Positions 33,560-41,768 of a stretch of 53,129 nt of DNA are shown piece by piece. The stretch covers positions 1 to 53,129 of the forward strand of contig NZ_BQUN01000015.1 in assembly GCF_026008495.1 (NCBI RefSeq), given 5' to 3'. Under the pieces are notes generated by a model, which was given only the letters and a program-made list of their open reading frames with translations, ran no database searches and was not told where the DNA came from. The DNA comes from Streptomyces sp. A012304 (GTDB taxonomy: Bacteria; Actinomycetota; Actinomycetes; Streptomycetales; Streptomycetaceae). The first letter of the stretch is position 1. Each line of letters starts with the position of its first letter. A program made the position numbers and the translations under genes.

Positions 33560-34159
33560 TCACTCGCCGGTCCGCGCGTCCACCAGCCACTTGCCGCCCG
33601 TCTTGACCACCTTGAGGTTCATGGCCTCGTTGGCGCCGTCCCCGCCGCCGCCCCAGGTGGTCCGCTCCACGTAGGTGACCTGCACCCACACCGCGGTCGG
33701 AGTGCGCGGCGCCTCGCCCGGGATCACCGTCGCGACATTGGACGCGCTGACCGTCACTCCCCTCTTCTGCGCCGCCTCACAGGTGACACCGCAGCGGTCG
33801 CCGCTGCTGCCGCGCAGCTTCGCCAGGTAGGCGGTGGTGGTGTACGGCGCGATCCGGTCCAGATAGGCGCGCGGGCCGTCGACCTTCCAGTTCTGCTTGG
33901 TGTAGGCGGTGACGAAGGCGGCCGCCACCATCTCCGGGTCGCTGTGGTCCACCGCGCTGGGACTCGCGCTCGGGCCGGTCGGGTTCCCGGCCGGCGGAGG
34001 CGTCGACTGCCCGGCGCCGGGCGCGGCGCTCACCGAGGGCCCGGAGGACGAGGGCGCGGGGTCCGGCTCCTCGTCCCTCGTGCAGCCGCCGAGCAGGGCG
34101 GTGGCGGCCAGGGCCGCCAGGCAGCACAGGGCCGCCGCGCGGCGGGGCATTGCGATCAC
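33560..34159 (-). CDS. Lipoprotein with VirB8/NTF2-like domain
   Basis: A 199-aa lipoprotein with a signal peptide ending in LLGGC (near residue 25), a Ser/Pro-rich linker and a folded part (DPEMVAAAFVTAYTKQNWKVDGPRAYLDRIAPYTTTAYLAKLRG...WLVDARTGE). The spacing of helix and strands follows the conjugal transfer (TcpC-like) lipoproteins. I chose GTG 34159 because AGGAGG lies five bases before it; ATG 34150 is the alternative. A conserved CGVTC pair may form a disulfide. It is the second gene of an operon with the cell-wall hydrolase. Confidence 0.68.
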   Translation of the reverse strand: MIAMPRRAAALCCLAALAATALLGGCTRDEEPDPAPSSSGPSVSAAPGAGQSTPPPAGNPTGPSASPSAVDHSDPEMVAAAFVTAYTKQNWKVDGPRAYLDRIAPYTTTAYLAKLRGSSGDRCGVTCEAAQKRGVTVSASNVATVIPGEAPRTPTAVWVQVTYVERTTWGGGGDGANEAMNLKVVKTGGKWLVDARTGE

Positions 34160-34194
34160 AGGGTCCTCCTGGCGAAGCGTCGTCCGGGCGCGGC

Positions 34195-35340
34195 CTAGTC
34201 GGTTCCGTCGTCGACCGGCTTCTCGGCCTTGCCGCCGCCGTCCTTGAGCAGCCGCGAGCCGCCGATCCACTGGTCCATCCAGTAGCTGTTCTTGCTGACG
34301 TTGGGGACGATCTCCACGGTCTTGCCGGTGCGCGGCGCGTGGATCATCTGGTCGTTGCCCAGATACATGCTCACATGGTGGATGCCGCCGACCGTGCCGG
34401 TGTCCGACCAGAACATCAGATCCCCCGGCTTGAGCGAACTGTACGAGCTCACCCTGATGCCGGCGTTCCACTGGTCGCCGGTGTAGTGGCCGAGAGTGAT
34501 GCCGACCTGCGCGTACGCGTAGAGCGTGAGCCCCGAGCAGTCGAAGCCGGTCTTGACGCCCGAGGGGCAGTCCCTGGTGTACGTCGGCCCGTTGGCGTCG
34601 CCGCCGCCCCAGCAGTAGTCGATGCCGAGCTGGTTCTTGGCGGCCTGGATCACCTTGCCGACGTCACCGCTGAGGCCGACGTCGTTGCACTTGATGTTCT
34701 TGGCGCGGCCGACGATCAGGCCCGAGACGCCCTCCCACTTGGAGTAGGCGTCGGGGAAGGCCGAGACCTGAACGGCCTGAGCGGCCGCGCCCTTGTCCAT
34801 CTGCTCCCAATTGGGGACGCCGAGCAGACCGCGGGGGTTGGGCGGGCTCGGGTGGTTGGGGCCGCCGTAGAACGCCTTCGCGGAGTAGTTGGGGTCCATG
34901 ATCTCTTTGACGGAGCCCCAGCCGGCCGACGGGCGCTGCTGGAAGAGGCCGACGCTGTCCCGGTCGCCGTAGTCGATGTTGCGGAGCTGACTCTCCTGAA
35001 GGGCCGTCATGATGGCGATGACCAGACCGGCGTCGGGGACCTTGGTCTTCTGACCGACACGCACGATGATCGCCGCGTTGCCCATCTGCTCCTCGTTGAC
35101 CGTGTACGGGCCGACACCGGGGACGTTGGTTTGGATCTTCTCGCCGCCCGGGTCGCACACGGTCCCACCGGGCAGACCGCCGCCGCCGTCGCCGTCGCCA
35201 CCGCCCTCGCTGCCGAAGACACCGGAGAAGATGCTGGCGGCGCCTATGACCGCGCCCCCGCTGACGAACATCATGCCGCCACAGCCGCTGAACAGGAACG
35301 CGCAGACGGCAAGGATCGCTATGAGGGTCTTCTTGTCCAC
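34195..35340 (-). CDS. Bifunctional transglycosylase/NlpC-P60 cell wall hydrolase (VirB1-like)
   Basis: A 381-aa exported enzyme. It begins with a hydrophobic leader and a possible lipobox (LFSGC at 17-21), then a Gly-rich linker, a lysozyme-like domain with GLVIAIMTALQESQLRNIDYGDRDSVGLFQQRPSAGWG (catalytic Glu in QESQL), and an NlpC/P60 peptidase with the Cys in GFDCSGLTLYAYAQVG and the His in GGIHHVSMYLG. The pair of domains opens peptidoglycan for the channel, the VirB1/TcpG job. GTG 35340 has only a distant G-run. It is divergent from the next gene across two regulon boxes. Confidence 0.88.
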   Translation of the reverse strand: MDKKTLIAILAVCAFLFSGCGGMMFVSGGAVIGAASIFSGVFGSEGGGDGDGGGGLPGGTVCDPGGEKIQTNVPGVGPYTVNEEQMGNAAIIVRVGQKTKVPDAGLVIAIMTALQESQLRNIDYGDRDSVGLFQQRPSAGWGSVKEIMDPNYSAKAFYGGPNHPSPPNPRGLLGVPNWEQMDKGAAAQAVQVSAFPDAYSKWEGVSGLIVGRAKNIKCNDVGLSGDVGKVIQAAKNQLGIDYCWGGGDANGPTYTRDCPSGVKTGFDCSGLTLYAYAQVGITLGHYTGDQWNAGIRVSSYSSLKPGDLMFWSDTGTVGGIHHVSMYLGNDQMIHAPRTGKTVEIVPNVSKNSYWMDQWIGGSRLLKDGGGKAEKPVDDGTD

Positions 35341-35386
35341 TGTTCGGTGTGCCCCCCGTTGGCCGCACCCGGGTCAGGATGCTCGT

Positions 35387-35417
35387 GTGTCTATACCCTA
35401 CGAGCAAGTGTCTATAC
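35387..35417. promoter_or_regulatory. Two exact GTGTCTATAC boxes 21 bases apart
   Basis: 35387-35396 and 35408-35417, direct repeats with a two-helical-turn spacing, between the divergent hydrolase and membrane protein genes. TATACT in the second can be a -10 for the plus gene; on the minus strand each box reads GTATAGACAC with TATAGA as a possible -10. Confidence 0.6.
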
Positions 35418-35466
35418 TTCCAATCTCCTTGGGTACCGACGGCCTTGAATGGGAAGGGACAACCCC

Positions 35467-36147
35467 GTGACCGAACAGCCGCCTCCCGCTCCCTCCGCCC
35501 ACGCCCTGGCGGTCGTCATGCGCGACTACCTCTCCTACGGCGAGAGCGGCATGGCGGACCTCAAGGAAGCGGTGCACGCTGTCCGTCGCAAGCCCGTCAT
35601 CGGCGCGTTCTGCCAGCACCTGCGGCAGATTCTCGCCGGTGAGGCGCCCGTGCCGACCGACGTCATCAACAAGGAGTTCCAGCGCCGCGCCGAGGAGGAG
35701 ACGGCCCTCGGCGACGGCACCGTCGTCGAACCCGTCCACTACGACGACCAGCAGGCGTACGAGGCCCTGGCCGACCTGTGGGAGTACCTGGACCTCACCC
35801 CGGACGGCGAGCCCGAGGGCGCGGTCACCGCCGTCAAGTCGGCCGTCACCACCCGCCGTTCACAACTGTTGTGGGTCGACGGCGACCCCGTCGAGGCGCT
35901 GAAGACCTGGATGTCCTGGCGCTCCCTCGCCCTGTTCGGCGCCGGCACCGTCCTGTGCATCGCCAGCTGGGCCGGCTACGAACGCGTCGACGCCACCCCG
36001 CTGCGCAGCTTCCTGCTCCTGCTCACGCTCGCCGGCTTCGTCATGGCCAGCATCGGCGGCGGCGCCCTGTGGCTGCGCCGCGTGCGGTACGTCAACCCGG
36101 ACGCCTTCCTGCCCAGCGAGCGGAAGCCCAAGGACGAGCGACGCTGA
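35467..36147 (+). CDS. Two-helix membrane protein, last gene of the secretion locus
   Basis: A 226-aa protein of unknown family. The first 150 residues are cytoplasmic and helical (AVVMRDYLSYGESGMADLKEAVHAVRRKPVIGAFCQHLRQIL, YEALADLWEYLDLTPDGEPEG), then two membrane helices (LALFGAGTVLCIASWAGYE and SFLLLLTLAGFVMASIGGGAL) and a short basic tail. GTG 35467 lies behind GGAAGGGA; ATG 35449 is also in frame. It is included in the locus because of the two regulon boxes in front of it. Confidence 0.62.
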   Translation: MTEQPPPAPSAHALAVVMRDYLSYGESGMADLKEAVHAVRRKPVIGAFCQHLRQILAGEAPVPTDVINKEFQRRAEEETALGDGTVVEPVHYDDQQAYEALADLWEYLDLTPDGEPEGAVTAVKSAVTTRRSQLLWVDGDPVEALKTWMSWRSLALFGAGTVLCIASWAGYERVDATPLRSFLLLLTLAGFVMASIGGGALWLRRVRYVNPDAFLPSERKPKDERR

Positions 36148-36157
36148 CGCACGCCCG

Positions 36158-36751
36158 TCAGACGGGCGGCAGACCCCCCGTTCCCCGCTCCACCTCCAGC
36201 ACGGTCACCGGGAGTTCCTGGTTGGTGAAGGCCCGCTGGAGCCGCGTGTCGTGGGTGATGGCCACTTCCGCCCACACCGTCTTGCCCAGCGGGTGACGCG
36301 GCGCCGATCCCCAGCGCACGGCCAGGGCATCCACAAGAAGCAGTCCTCGGCCCGACTCGCCCTCAGGAGCCGACGAAGGCGGGGTCGTGGGGGGCCGTTT
36401 CCCGCCGGCCGCGTCCGCGACCTCGACGCGAACCAGGCCCGCCGCCGTGTCGAGAGCGAGTCGGAGGCAGAAGTCCCGTCCCGCTACGCGGCCGTGCCGC
36501 ACGGCGTTCGCCGCGAGTTCGGCGACGACGAGGGCGACCGCGCACGACGCGTCCGATGCCGGCGGATATCCCCACTCCTCCATGCGCCGTACGGCGAGCC
36601 GCCGGGCGAGTCGCGCGCCCCGGGGAGAGGAGACGAACTGGGCAACAAGAGGCAGTTCGTTCCGTACGGCCGTGAGGGCATCCACCTCCGACGCGAGTGG
36701 CGCGGCACCACGCTCCGGTTGGTCCGCCGGGGCGGTCGTTTCTGTCAGCAC
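36158..36751 (-). CDS. RsbW-like ATP-binding regulatory protein
   Basis: A 197-aa protein with one HATPase_c domain of the anti-sigma (RsbW/SpoIIAB) kind: VALVVAELAANAVRHG (N box), VEVADAAGGKRPPTT, GRGLLLVDALAVRWG (G2-type box). It lacks a membrane part or a phosphorylated His. Start GTG 36751 follows GAAGGACGG; the open frame to 36793 lacks a site. It is divergent from the XRE regulator and convergent with the secretion locus. In Streptomyces such triplets (ATPase, XRE-DUF5753, DUF397) are common and linked to development; which sigma factor it touches is unknown. Confidence 0.8.
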   Translation of the reverse strand: MLTETTAPADQPERGAAPLASEVDALTAVRNELPLVAQFVSSPRGARLARRLAVRRMEEWGYPPASDASCAVALVVAELAANAVRHGRVAGRDFCLRLALDTAAGLVRVEVADAAGGKRPPTTPPSSAPEGESGRGLLLVDALAVRWGSAPRHPLGKTVWAEVAITHDTRLQRAFTNQELPVTVLEVERGTGGLPPV

Positions 36752-36900
36752 GGTCTGTTCCGTCCTTCTCCGTCGAGCAGGGAGGCGTCGCACGATGTGC
36801 GCGACCCGTCACGTTCCGCTCTCAAGAGTCGTCCTGCCGCCCTACGCTCAACAGATGACGCAGCCTTACTTTTCGACCTGTAAGGAACGGAAGTGACGCT

Positions 36901-37848
36901 TTGGCCAACGGAATCGACCCCAGTACCTCGATGGCCGCACTGTTCGGTGCGCGGGTGCGCAGGCTCCGCCTGGCGGCCGGACTGACCCAGACCGAACTCG
37001 GCGACAAGGTCCACGTGGTGGGTACGCGGATCACACAGATCGAGCGGGCGTCCGGGGCGAAACCGACACTGGAGCTGGCGCGGGCGCTGGATGTGACGCT
37101 CGGTGCGGACGACTTGCTGGTGGAGCTGTGGCCGTACGTGTACCGGGAGGCGTTTCCGGACTGGTCGCGGAAGTTCATGGAGTACTCGGAGCGGGCGGTG
37201 GTCATTCGGCAGTACGCGGCACATGTGGTGCCGGGTCTGTTGCAGACGGAGGACTACGCGCGAGCGGTTCTCGCTCTGGACGCAATGCTCGACGGCGAAG
37301 ATCAGTTGGAGGAGCGGGCCGCAGCCCGTATGGGACGGCAGGAACGACTGAGTTCGCCCGACCGGCCGGAGTTGGTGGTGATCCTGGACGAGGCGGTGTT
37401 GAGGCGTCCCATCGGCGGTCATGGCGTGATGCGGCAGCAGTTGACCCGTCTGCTCGATGCGGCAGCGGAACGTCACATCAGCATTCAGGTGCTGCCGTTC
37501 GACCAAGGCGGACACGAGGCAATGGGCGGGTCGCTGACGATCCTGACACTCCCGGATGGCTCGGAAGTGGCCTACACAGAAGGCTCGGACTACGGCCAAC
37601 TCATCGAAGAACCAGTCAATGTCAGTCGCTACAAGGTGATTTACGATCGGCTGCGGGCGGCAGCGCTGCCCCCGCTCATGTCGCTCGACATGATCCGGTC
37701 CACCATGGAGGGCAACTACCGTGGCGCGAATCTCCCGACCCGATCTGAACGGCGTCGCCTGGCGCAAGAGCAGCTACAGCAATCAGGCGGGGGGCGACTG
37801 CGTGGAGGTGGCCGACGGACTCCACGAGACCGTCGTCCCCGTCCGTGA
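36901..37848 (+). CDS. XRE family regulator with DUF5753 domain
   Basis: A 315-aa regulator. The N-terminal helix-turn-helix is VRRLRLAAGLTQTELGDKVHVVGTRITQIERASGAKPT, followed by the DUF5753 ligand-type domain (VVIRQYAAHVVPGLLQTEDYARAVL, DEAVLRRPIGGHGVMRQQLTRLL, HISIQVLPFDQGGHEAMGG). The last 40 residues are a basic tail that overlaps the DUF397 gene by 128 bases. TTG 36901 comes after GGAACGGAAGTG; ATG 36931 is an alternative. Relatives with DUF397 partners control development. Confidence 0.85.
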   Translation: MANGIDPSTSMAALFGARVRRLRLAAGLTQTELGDKVHVVGTRITQIERASGAKPTLELARALDVTLGADDLLVELWPYVYREAFPDWSRKFMEYSERAVVIRQYAAHVVPGLLQTEDYARAVLALDAMLDGEDQLEERAAARMGRQERLSSPDRPELVVILDEAVLRRPIGGHGVMRQQLTRLLDAAAERHISIQVLPFDQGGHEAMGGSLTILTLPDGSEVAYTEGSDYGQLIEEPVNVSRYKVIYDRLRAAALPPLMSLDMIRSTMEGNYRGANLPTRSERRRLAQEQLQQSGGGRLRGGGRRTPRDRRPRP

Positions 37849-37942
37849 CAGCAAGGTCCCGCACGGCCCTGCACTGTGTTTCGAGGCCGCCTCATGGACC
37901 GCCTTCATAGGCGAGTTGAAGGCCGGCGGCCACCGTCACTGA
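37721..37942 (+). CDS. DUF397 protein
   Basis: A 73-aa protein with the complete DUF397 signature (WRKSSYSNQAGGDCVEVADGL, VPVRDSKVPHGPALCFEAASWTAFI). GTG 37721 has GGAGGG nine bases before it. It lies inside the 3' part of the XRE gene in another frame (128-base overlap), so the two are made together. DUF397 proteins act with the XRE-DUF5753 type regulators. Confidence 0.88.
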   Translation: MARISRPDLNGVAWRKSSYSNQAGGDCVEVADGLHETVVPVRDSKVPHGPALCFEAASWTAFIGELKAGGHRH

Positions 37943-38225
37943 GCCCGCCGGGCTCCGGTCACCGTCCACGCCCCGGGCCCACCGGACCCCTGTCCGCGAG
38001 GGCCCGGCAGGCCGCTGACCTCCCCAAAGAACCGGGGGAAAGAACTACCCGCCCACCCACCCTCCCCGGCCGCGAAGCCCGCGTCACCCGTCCGAGTGAC
38101 CGGCTTGCAGGCGCGGGATCAGGGCGGTTACGTTCGCCGCGACAACCGCACACAGACATCGGCCCCCGGCCGGGACGGCAATCCCGAACGAGGGCCTGAC
38201 CGATCAGGAAGAGACAGACTTCCCG

Positions 38226-39122
38226 ATGGCTGACCCGCAGTCTAACGCGCCCCTGCGCGCCTCCGCCGGACCTCCGACCTCCGGCGTGATCCACGTCCGC
38301 ACCCGGCTGACGGCCGACTTCACGGTGATCTCCAACGCCCTCGCGCAACGGCGCGGCAGCGCGGTCACGGTCGGTGTCGCGGCGTACATCCTCTCCCTGC
38401 CCGACGGCACCCCCGTGACCATCACCGCCCTGTGCGAGCACTTCAGCGAGGGCGAGATCCTCATCTCGCGAGCGCTCAGGGAGCTGGAGGAGGCCGGATA
38501 CCTGGAGCGTCGCCGCGAGCGGACGCCCACCGGGCAGGTCCGTACCCGCACGTACTTCTACGACGTCCCCGGCGGTGCTCCCGAGCCCGATCCGGACGGC
38601 CCGCCCGAGCCTCCCCGACCGCGCCGCCCCAGGAAGCGACCCGACGCCGCGTCGGTCCCGCCCCCGTCACCGGCCGTACCGGAAACAGCGCAGGCGTCCA
38701 CGCCACCCGAGGCGGAGACACCGGCCCCGGTCCCGCTCGCGGACGCCGACCCCAAGGCCATCGCCGTACTCGCCGCACTGCACCGGGTCGACCCCCGCCT
38801 CGTCCTCACCGAGCAGGAAGCCGCCCGCCTCGCCCCGGCCGTCACCCGGTGGCTCGCGGCGGGCCTTCTGCCCACACAGATCACGGACCACCTCACCGCA
38901 CGGCTCCCGGACCACTTCCTGACCCGCCCGGCCGGCATCCTCGCCTACCGGCTCAAGGAGACTCCCCTGTCCGCACCGGCGAGAGGCGCAGAACCCCCAG
39001 CAGGTCCGGCCGTCGTGCCCATGCGGAACTGCGACGGCTGCGACCGGGGATTCCGTGCGGCGCAACCCGGCCGTTGCCGGGACTGCCGACGGGCTGAGGA
39101 ACACCTGCCAGCCACCGCCTGA
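38226..39122 (+). CDS. Helix-turn-helix protein with C-terminal zinc ribbon
   Basis: A 298-aa protein. Residues 20-105 form a winged helix (VISNALAQRRGSAVTVGVAAYILSLPDG, TALCEHFSEGEILISRALRELEEAGYLERRRER), the middle is Pro-rich and acidic, residues 180-240 are helical (LAALHRVDPRLVLTEQEAARLAPAVTRWLAAG), and the end carries a CXXC zinc ribbon (NCDGCDRGF...CRDCRRAEEH). This multi-copy type is frequent in Streptomyces. Its target is unknown. ATG 38226 has AGGAAGAGA a little far upstream. Confidence 0.7.
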   Translation: MADPQSNAPLRASAGPPTSGVIHVRTRLTADFTVISNALAQRRGSAVTVGVAAYILSLPDGTPVTITALCEHFSEGEILISRALRELEEAGYLERRRERTPTGQVRTRTYFYDVPGGAPEPDPDGPPEPPRPRRPRKRPDAASVPPPSPAVPETAQASTPPEAETPAPVPLADADPKAIAVLAALHRVDPRLVLTEQEAARLAPAVTRWLAAGLLPTQITDHLTARLPDHFLTRPAGILAYRLKETPLSAPARGAEPPAGPAVVPMRNCDGCDRGFRAAQPGRCRDCRRAEEHLPATA

Positions 39123-39212
39123 GTCGTTGATTCAGAGCGCTTGACCAGCCGGGACACGAGGATGACACTGGCTGTACGACATTTGTCATACACGATGGGA
39201 GGGGAGGTAGGA

Positions 39213-39563
39213 ATGGCTTCGAAGACCGACCCGAAGAACCGCGCCTCGGGTACCGCGGCCAGGAGGCGCACCGCGGCCGCGGCCCGTCCGAAGCAGGTCG
39301 GGGGCGGCGCGACGAGCGTGGCCCAGGTGCGACTGCGACCGGACGAGCTTGAGGACCTGCAACAGGTGATGCAGACCCTCAAGCTGCACTCGCTCTCCGA
39401 CGCCCTGCGCGAGGGACTTCGACTCCTCTCCCGCGAGGCGGCCGAGGTTGCCGCTTCCCGAGAGATCCGCGAGTTCTACCAGGGCTCCCAGGCTCCGACC
39501 CCCGCGGGCGTTCTGCCCGCGACCGAGGACGAACTGGCGGCAGCGGACGAGACCGAATGGTGA
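39213..39563 (+). CDS. Antitoxin, ribbon-helix-helix type
   Basis: A 116-aa protein with a basic N-terminus, a ribbon-helix-helix block (VAQVRLRPDELEDLQQVMQTLKLHSLSDALREGLRLL) and an acidic C-terminal tail (LPATEDELAAADETEW) of the kind that wraps around a toxin. ATG 39213 follows GGGGAGGTAG; the frame extends to 39141 without a good site. Its stop overlaps the toxin start by 7 bases (ATGGTGA). It should repress its own promoter with the toxin. Confidence 0.82.
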   Translation: MASKTDPKNRASGTAARRRTAAAARPKQVGGGATSVAQVRLRPDELEDLQQVMQTLKLHSLSDALREGLRLLSREAAEVAASREIREFYQGSQAPTPAGVLPATEDELAAADETEW

Positions 39564-39895
39564 ACATCGGCTCCGCCCTGCGGGGCGAGGTATGGGGTTG
39601 CGCCCTCCCCAGCCCCCTCGGCCCGCATCCGGTTCTCGTCCTCACGGTGAACCGCGTCGCGGAACCACTGTCGGCGGTCACCGTCGCCGTGATCACCGGG
39701 ACACCGGGCCCCGTCTCCACCCACGTCCCGATCGGTCCGGACTGCGGGGTGACCAAGTACGACGAGTCATACGTGAACTGCACCGACCTGCACACCGTCG
39801 ACAAACCCAGGCTTCGGCGGCGTCTCGGCCTGCTGGCTCCGAGCGAGATACGGCGAGTTGAAGAGTGCGTCCGCGTGATCCTGGGACTGGCGTAG
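39557..39895 (+). CDS. MazF/PemK-like toxin
   Basis: A 112-aa protein with the MazF features: RGEVWGCALPSPLGPHPVLVLTVNRV at the start, VAVITGTPGPVSTHVPIG, and SYVNCTDLHTVDKPRL in the second half. MazF toxins cut single-stranded RNA at short sequences. The start overlaps the antitoxin end. The second active site position, usually Arg/Ser/Thr in the NCxxxxTVDK region, is present. Confidence 0.85.
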   Translation: MVNIGSALRGEVWGCALPSPLGPHPVLVLTVNRVAEPLSAVTVAVITGTPGPVSTHVPIGPDCGVTKYDESYVNCTDLHTVDKPRLRRRLGLLAPSEIRRVEECVRVILGLA

Positions 39896-40018
39896 TCCTC
39901 ACCCGCCCCAGGAAACCCCGCCTCCGTCGCCGTACCTCTGTGTGTGTTACCGCTCCAAGGACCTGGGCGAGATCCCGTGGAATAACAACGGCTTCGGCAA
40001 TAGGGATCCCGGTTCGCC

Positions 40019-40144
40019 GTGGGCACCGACGAGCCGACCCACCTTGGGGAACTCGTCGGAGCCCTGGCAGGCCAGGTGGAGGAGCGGACCGTCCAGGAGT
40101 ACCGGAAGCTCCTCCGCGACTGCTCGCGTGATCACTCCGCTTGA
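40019..40144 (+). CDS. Possible 41-aa protein
   Basis: A short frame GTG 40019 to TGA 40144 with reasonable Streptomyces codon use (VGTDEPTHLGELVGALAGQV...RDHSA). TAGGGAT lies upstream at a slightly long distance. It overlaps the 3' end of the convergent phosphotransferase gene by 13 bases. Could be a small gene or the tail of a lost one. Confidence 0.3.
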   Translation: MGTDEPTHLGELVGALAGQVEERTVQEYRKLLRDCSRDHSA

Positions 40145-40989
40145 AGCTCCTCGATGACCTGCTCGGCCGTGCGCTGTGCAGGCTCCAACCGAGGATCCTC
40201 AGGGTGCGCGTACGGCCCAAGGATCTTCGCGCAGACGAACAGCGTCATCAGCTTGCCGTCCCGGCTCTCGAAGTCCCACCGACGCTCCTGCCGTACACGA
40301 TCGGCCAGAGAAGGGACGGCAAGCGAGCTCGCCCACAGTGAGGCCGAGTCCAGTCCCTGTGGGGCGTTCCCCCAGTCCTCCCAGTCGAAGAGGCTGAACA
40401 CCGGCGCCGTGACGTTGGCCCAGTTCAGGTCGGCGTGGGCAGGCACCCAACGCTGGACGGTCGTATCGAAGTCGCCGGGAAAGACAGCTCGGATGGTCTC
40501 GGTGACCGACGCCTGGGTGATGGTCTCGGTGTCGGGTGTGGCGACCCGCCTCGTCTGGTGCGTTGCCAGCGCGTCCAGAGAGGCGTTCAACCGATCCCAC
40601 CACTCGTCCGGGAGTTCGGGGGCCCCACTCAGAATGGCGTTTCCGACCGGAGCGGCGGGCAGGAGGTCAGTTTCGTCGGCCCGCCACATCACCGGTTCGT
40701 TCGCGTCCCGCCAGACCACGCATCCCTGCCATGCCGGCTGGGCGACGCCATTCAAGCGGGCGGCGCACTCCGCGCCGTTCCATCCCTGATCGCTGATCCT
40801 GGCGAGCGGGCGTCGCTCGATGCGGACCCAGGTCTCGCGGTTTGTCCGTGCTCCTACGGACCGGCGCTTGCGCACCACCGTATCCGGTAGGAAACGCACC
40901 TGCAGAGACCGCGCTACGCGACCCAGAATCTCGTCAACCGGCTGTACGCGTAGGTCAACAGCCTGACTCATGGCGACCGAGAGCGTCAT
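40132..40989 (-). CDS. Aminoglycoside phosphotransferase-like kinase
   Basis: A 285-aa protein with the APH/choline kinase active site in its second half: HADLNWANVTAPVFSLFDWEDWG (His-x-Asp with the Asn four residues on, then the metal-binding Asp of FDWEDWG). The N-terminal lobe is less conserved (VRFLPDTVVRKRRSVGARTN, TWVRIERRPLA). Substrates of such stand-alone members are mostly unknown, so resistance is not assured. ATG 40989 or 40971 start; neither has a good ribosome site. Confidence 0.75.
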   Translation of the reverse strand: MTLSVAMSQAVDLRVQPVDEILGRVARSLQVRFLPDTVVRKRRSVGARTNRETWVRIERRPLARISDQGWNGAECAARLNGVAQPAWQGCVVWRDANEPVMWRADETDLLPAAPVGNAILSGAPELPDEWWDRLNASLDALATHQTRRVATPDTETITQASVTETIRAVFPGDFDTTVQRWVPAHADLNWANVTAPVFSLFDWEDWGNAPQGLDSASLWASSLAVPSLADRVRQERRWDFESRDGKLMTLFVCAKILGPYAHPEDPRLEPAQRTAEQVIEELQAE

Positions 40990-41072
40990 ACACGCGACCG
41001 TAGCAGCGGGGCAGTGAGAGGTAGTCCGACACGAGAAACCAGCGGCTACGTTCGGTGCTTAGGGTGGGGTTC

Positions 41073-41589
41073 ATGACCGCAGGGGAGCGCGTTGTCGTTG
41101 CCGGGGCTGGGGTGGCTGGGCTTACCACGGCCGTTGTTCTCGCCGAGTCCGGGGCTTCGGTGCACGTGGTCGCCGAGCAGGTGCCGGGGGCACGTCGCTG
41201 GCGGCTGCGGCGATGTGGGGGCCTTACCTGGTCGAGCGGAAGGACAAGGTCGACCAGTGGGGACAACGGTCCTTGGAGATCTTCCGGGAGCTGGCCCAGG
41301 ACCCGGCAACGGGCGGCCGGCTCACCAGTCTCGGGTCACGCGACCTGGTTCCGGCCCCTGACCTTCGGCCCATCCGCGGCCAGCACGTCGTCGTCACCAA
41401 CCTGGGTTGACCGAGTTCTTCTCCGAGGACACCGGCCTCTCCCCGGACCCTCTGTGCTTCTACCCCCACGGGGAAGAGGCGCGGGAGGACGGCACTGCGG
41501 TCGTGCACAACTACGGGCACGGAGGCGCCGGCGTCACGCTGTCGTGGGGGTGCGCCGAGGAGACTCGGGCGTTGCTTTCCGTCAAGTGA
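41073..41589 (+). pseudogene. Broken FAD-dependent D-amino-acid-oxidase-like gene
   Basis: Three pieces in order on the same strand. Piece one (from ATG 41073) has the FAD loop VVVAGAGVAGLTTAVVLAESG and breaks near 41190. Piece two is in another frame (about 41190-41410: AAMWGPYLVERKDKVDQWGQ, FRELAQDP). Piece three, ending at 41589, has the family C-terminus VVHNYGHGGAGVTLSWGCAEE. About half of a normal 310-320 residue oxidase is missing between pieces two and three. It is a dead gene with at least one frameshift and an internal deletion. Confidence 0.8.
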
Positions 41590-41594
41590 TCTGA

Positions 41595-41768
41595 ACCTGG
41601 AGGAACGGACGTTGCGGGAGACTGCGGAGGACCACGACTATGCCGTGCCGCCGCCCGCTGAGCCCGGCGATGGGGGTAGCCGACCGTCGGGCGGCGTGTG
41701 CCGACCAGCTCCCTGATCTCGAAGAGTGGCCGCCAGGGGAGCCGAATTCCGAAGTCGGCTCGCAAATG
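41595..41768. other. Spacer between oxidase remnant and left repeat
   Basis: No gene seen. One plus frame (LNLEERTLRETAEDHDYAVP) looks protein-like for about 20 residues and may be another remnant. Confidence 0.3.

Noticed and set aside
40132..40989. Antibiotic resistance gene
   Set aside because: The phosphotransferase motifs are clear, but stand-alone APH-fold proteins have many substrates and the N-lobe is not like known resistance enzymes.
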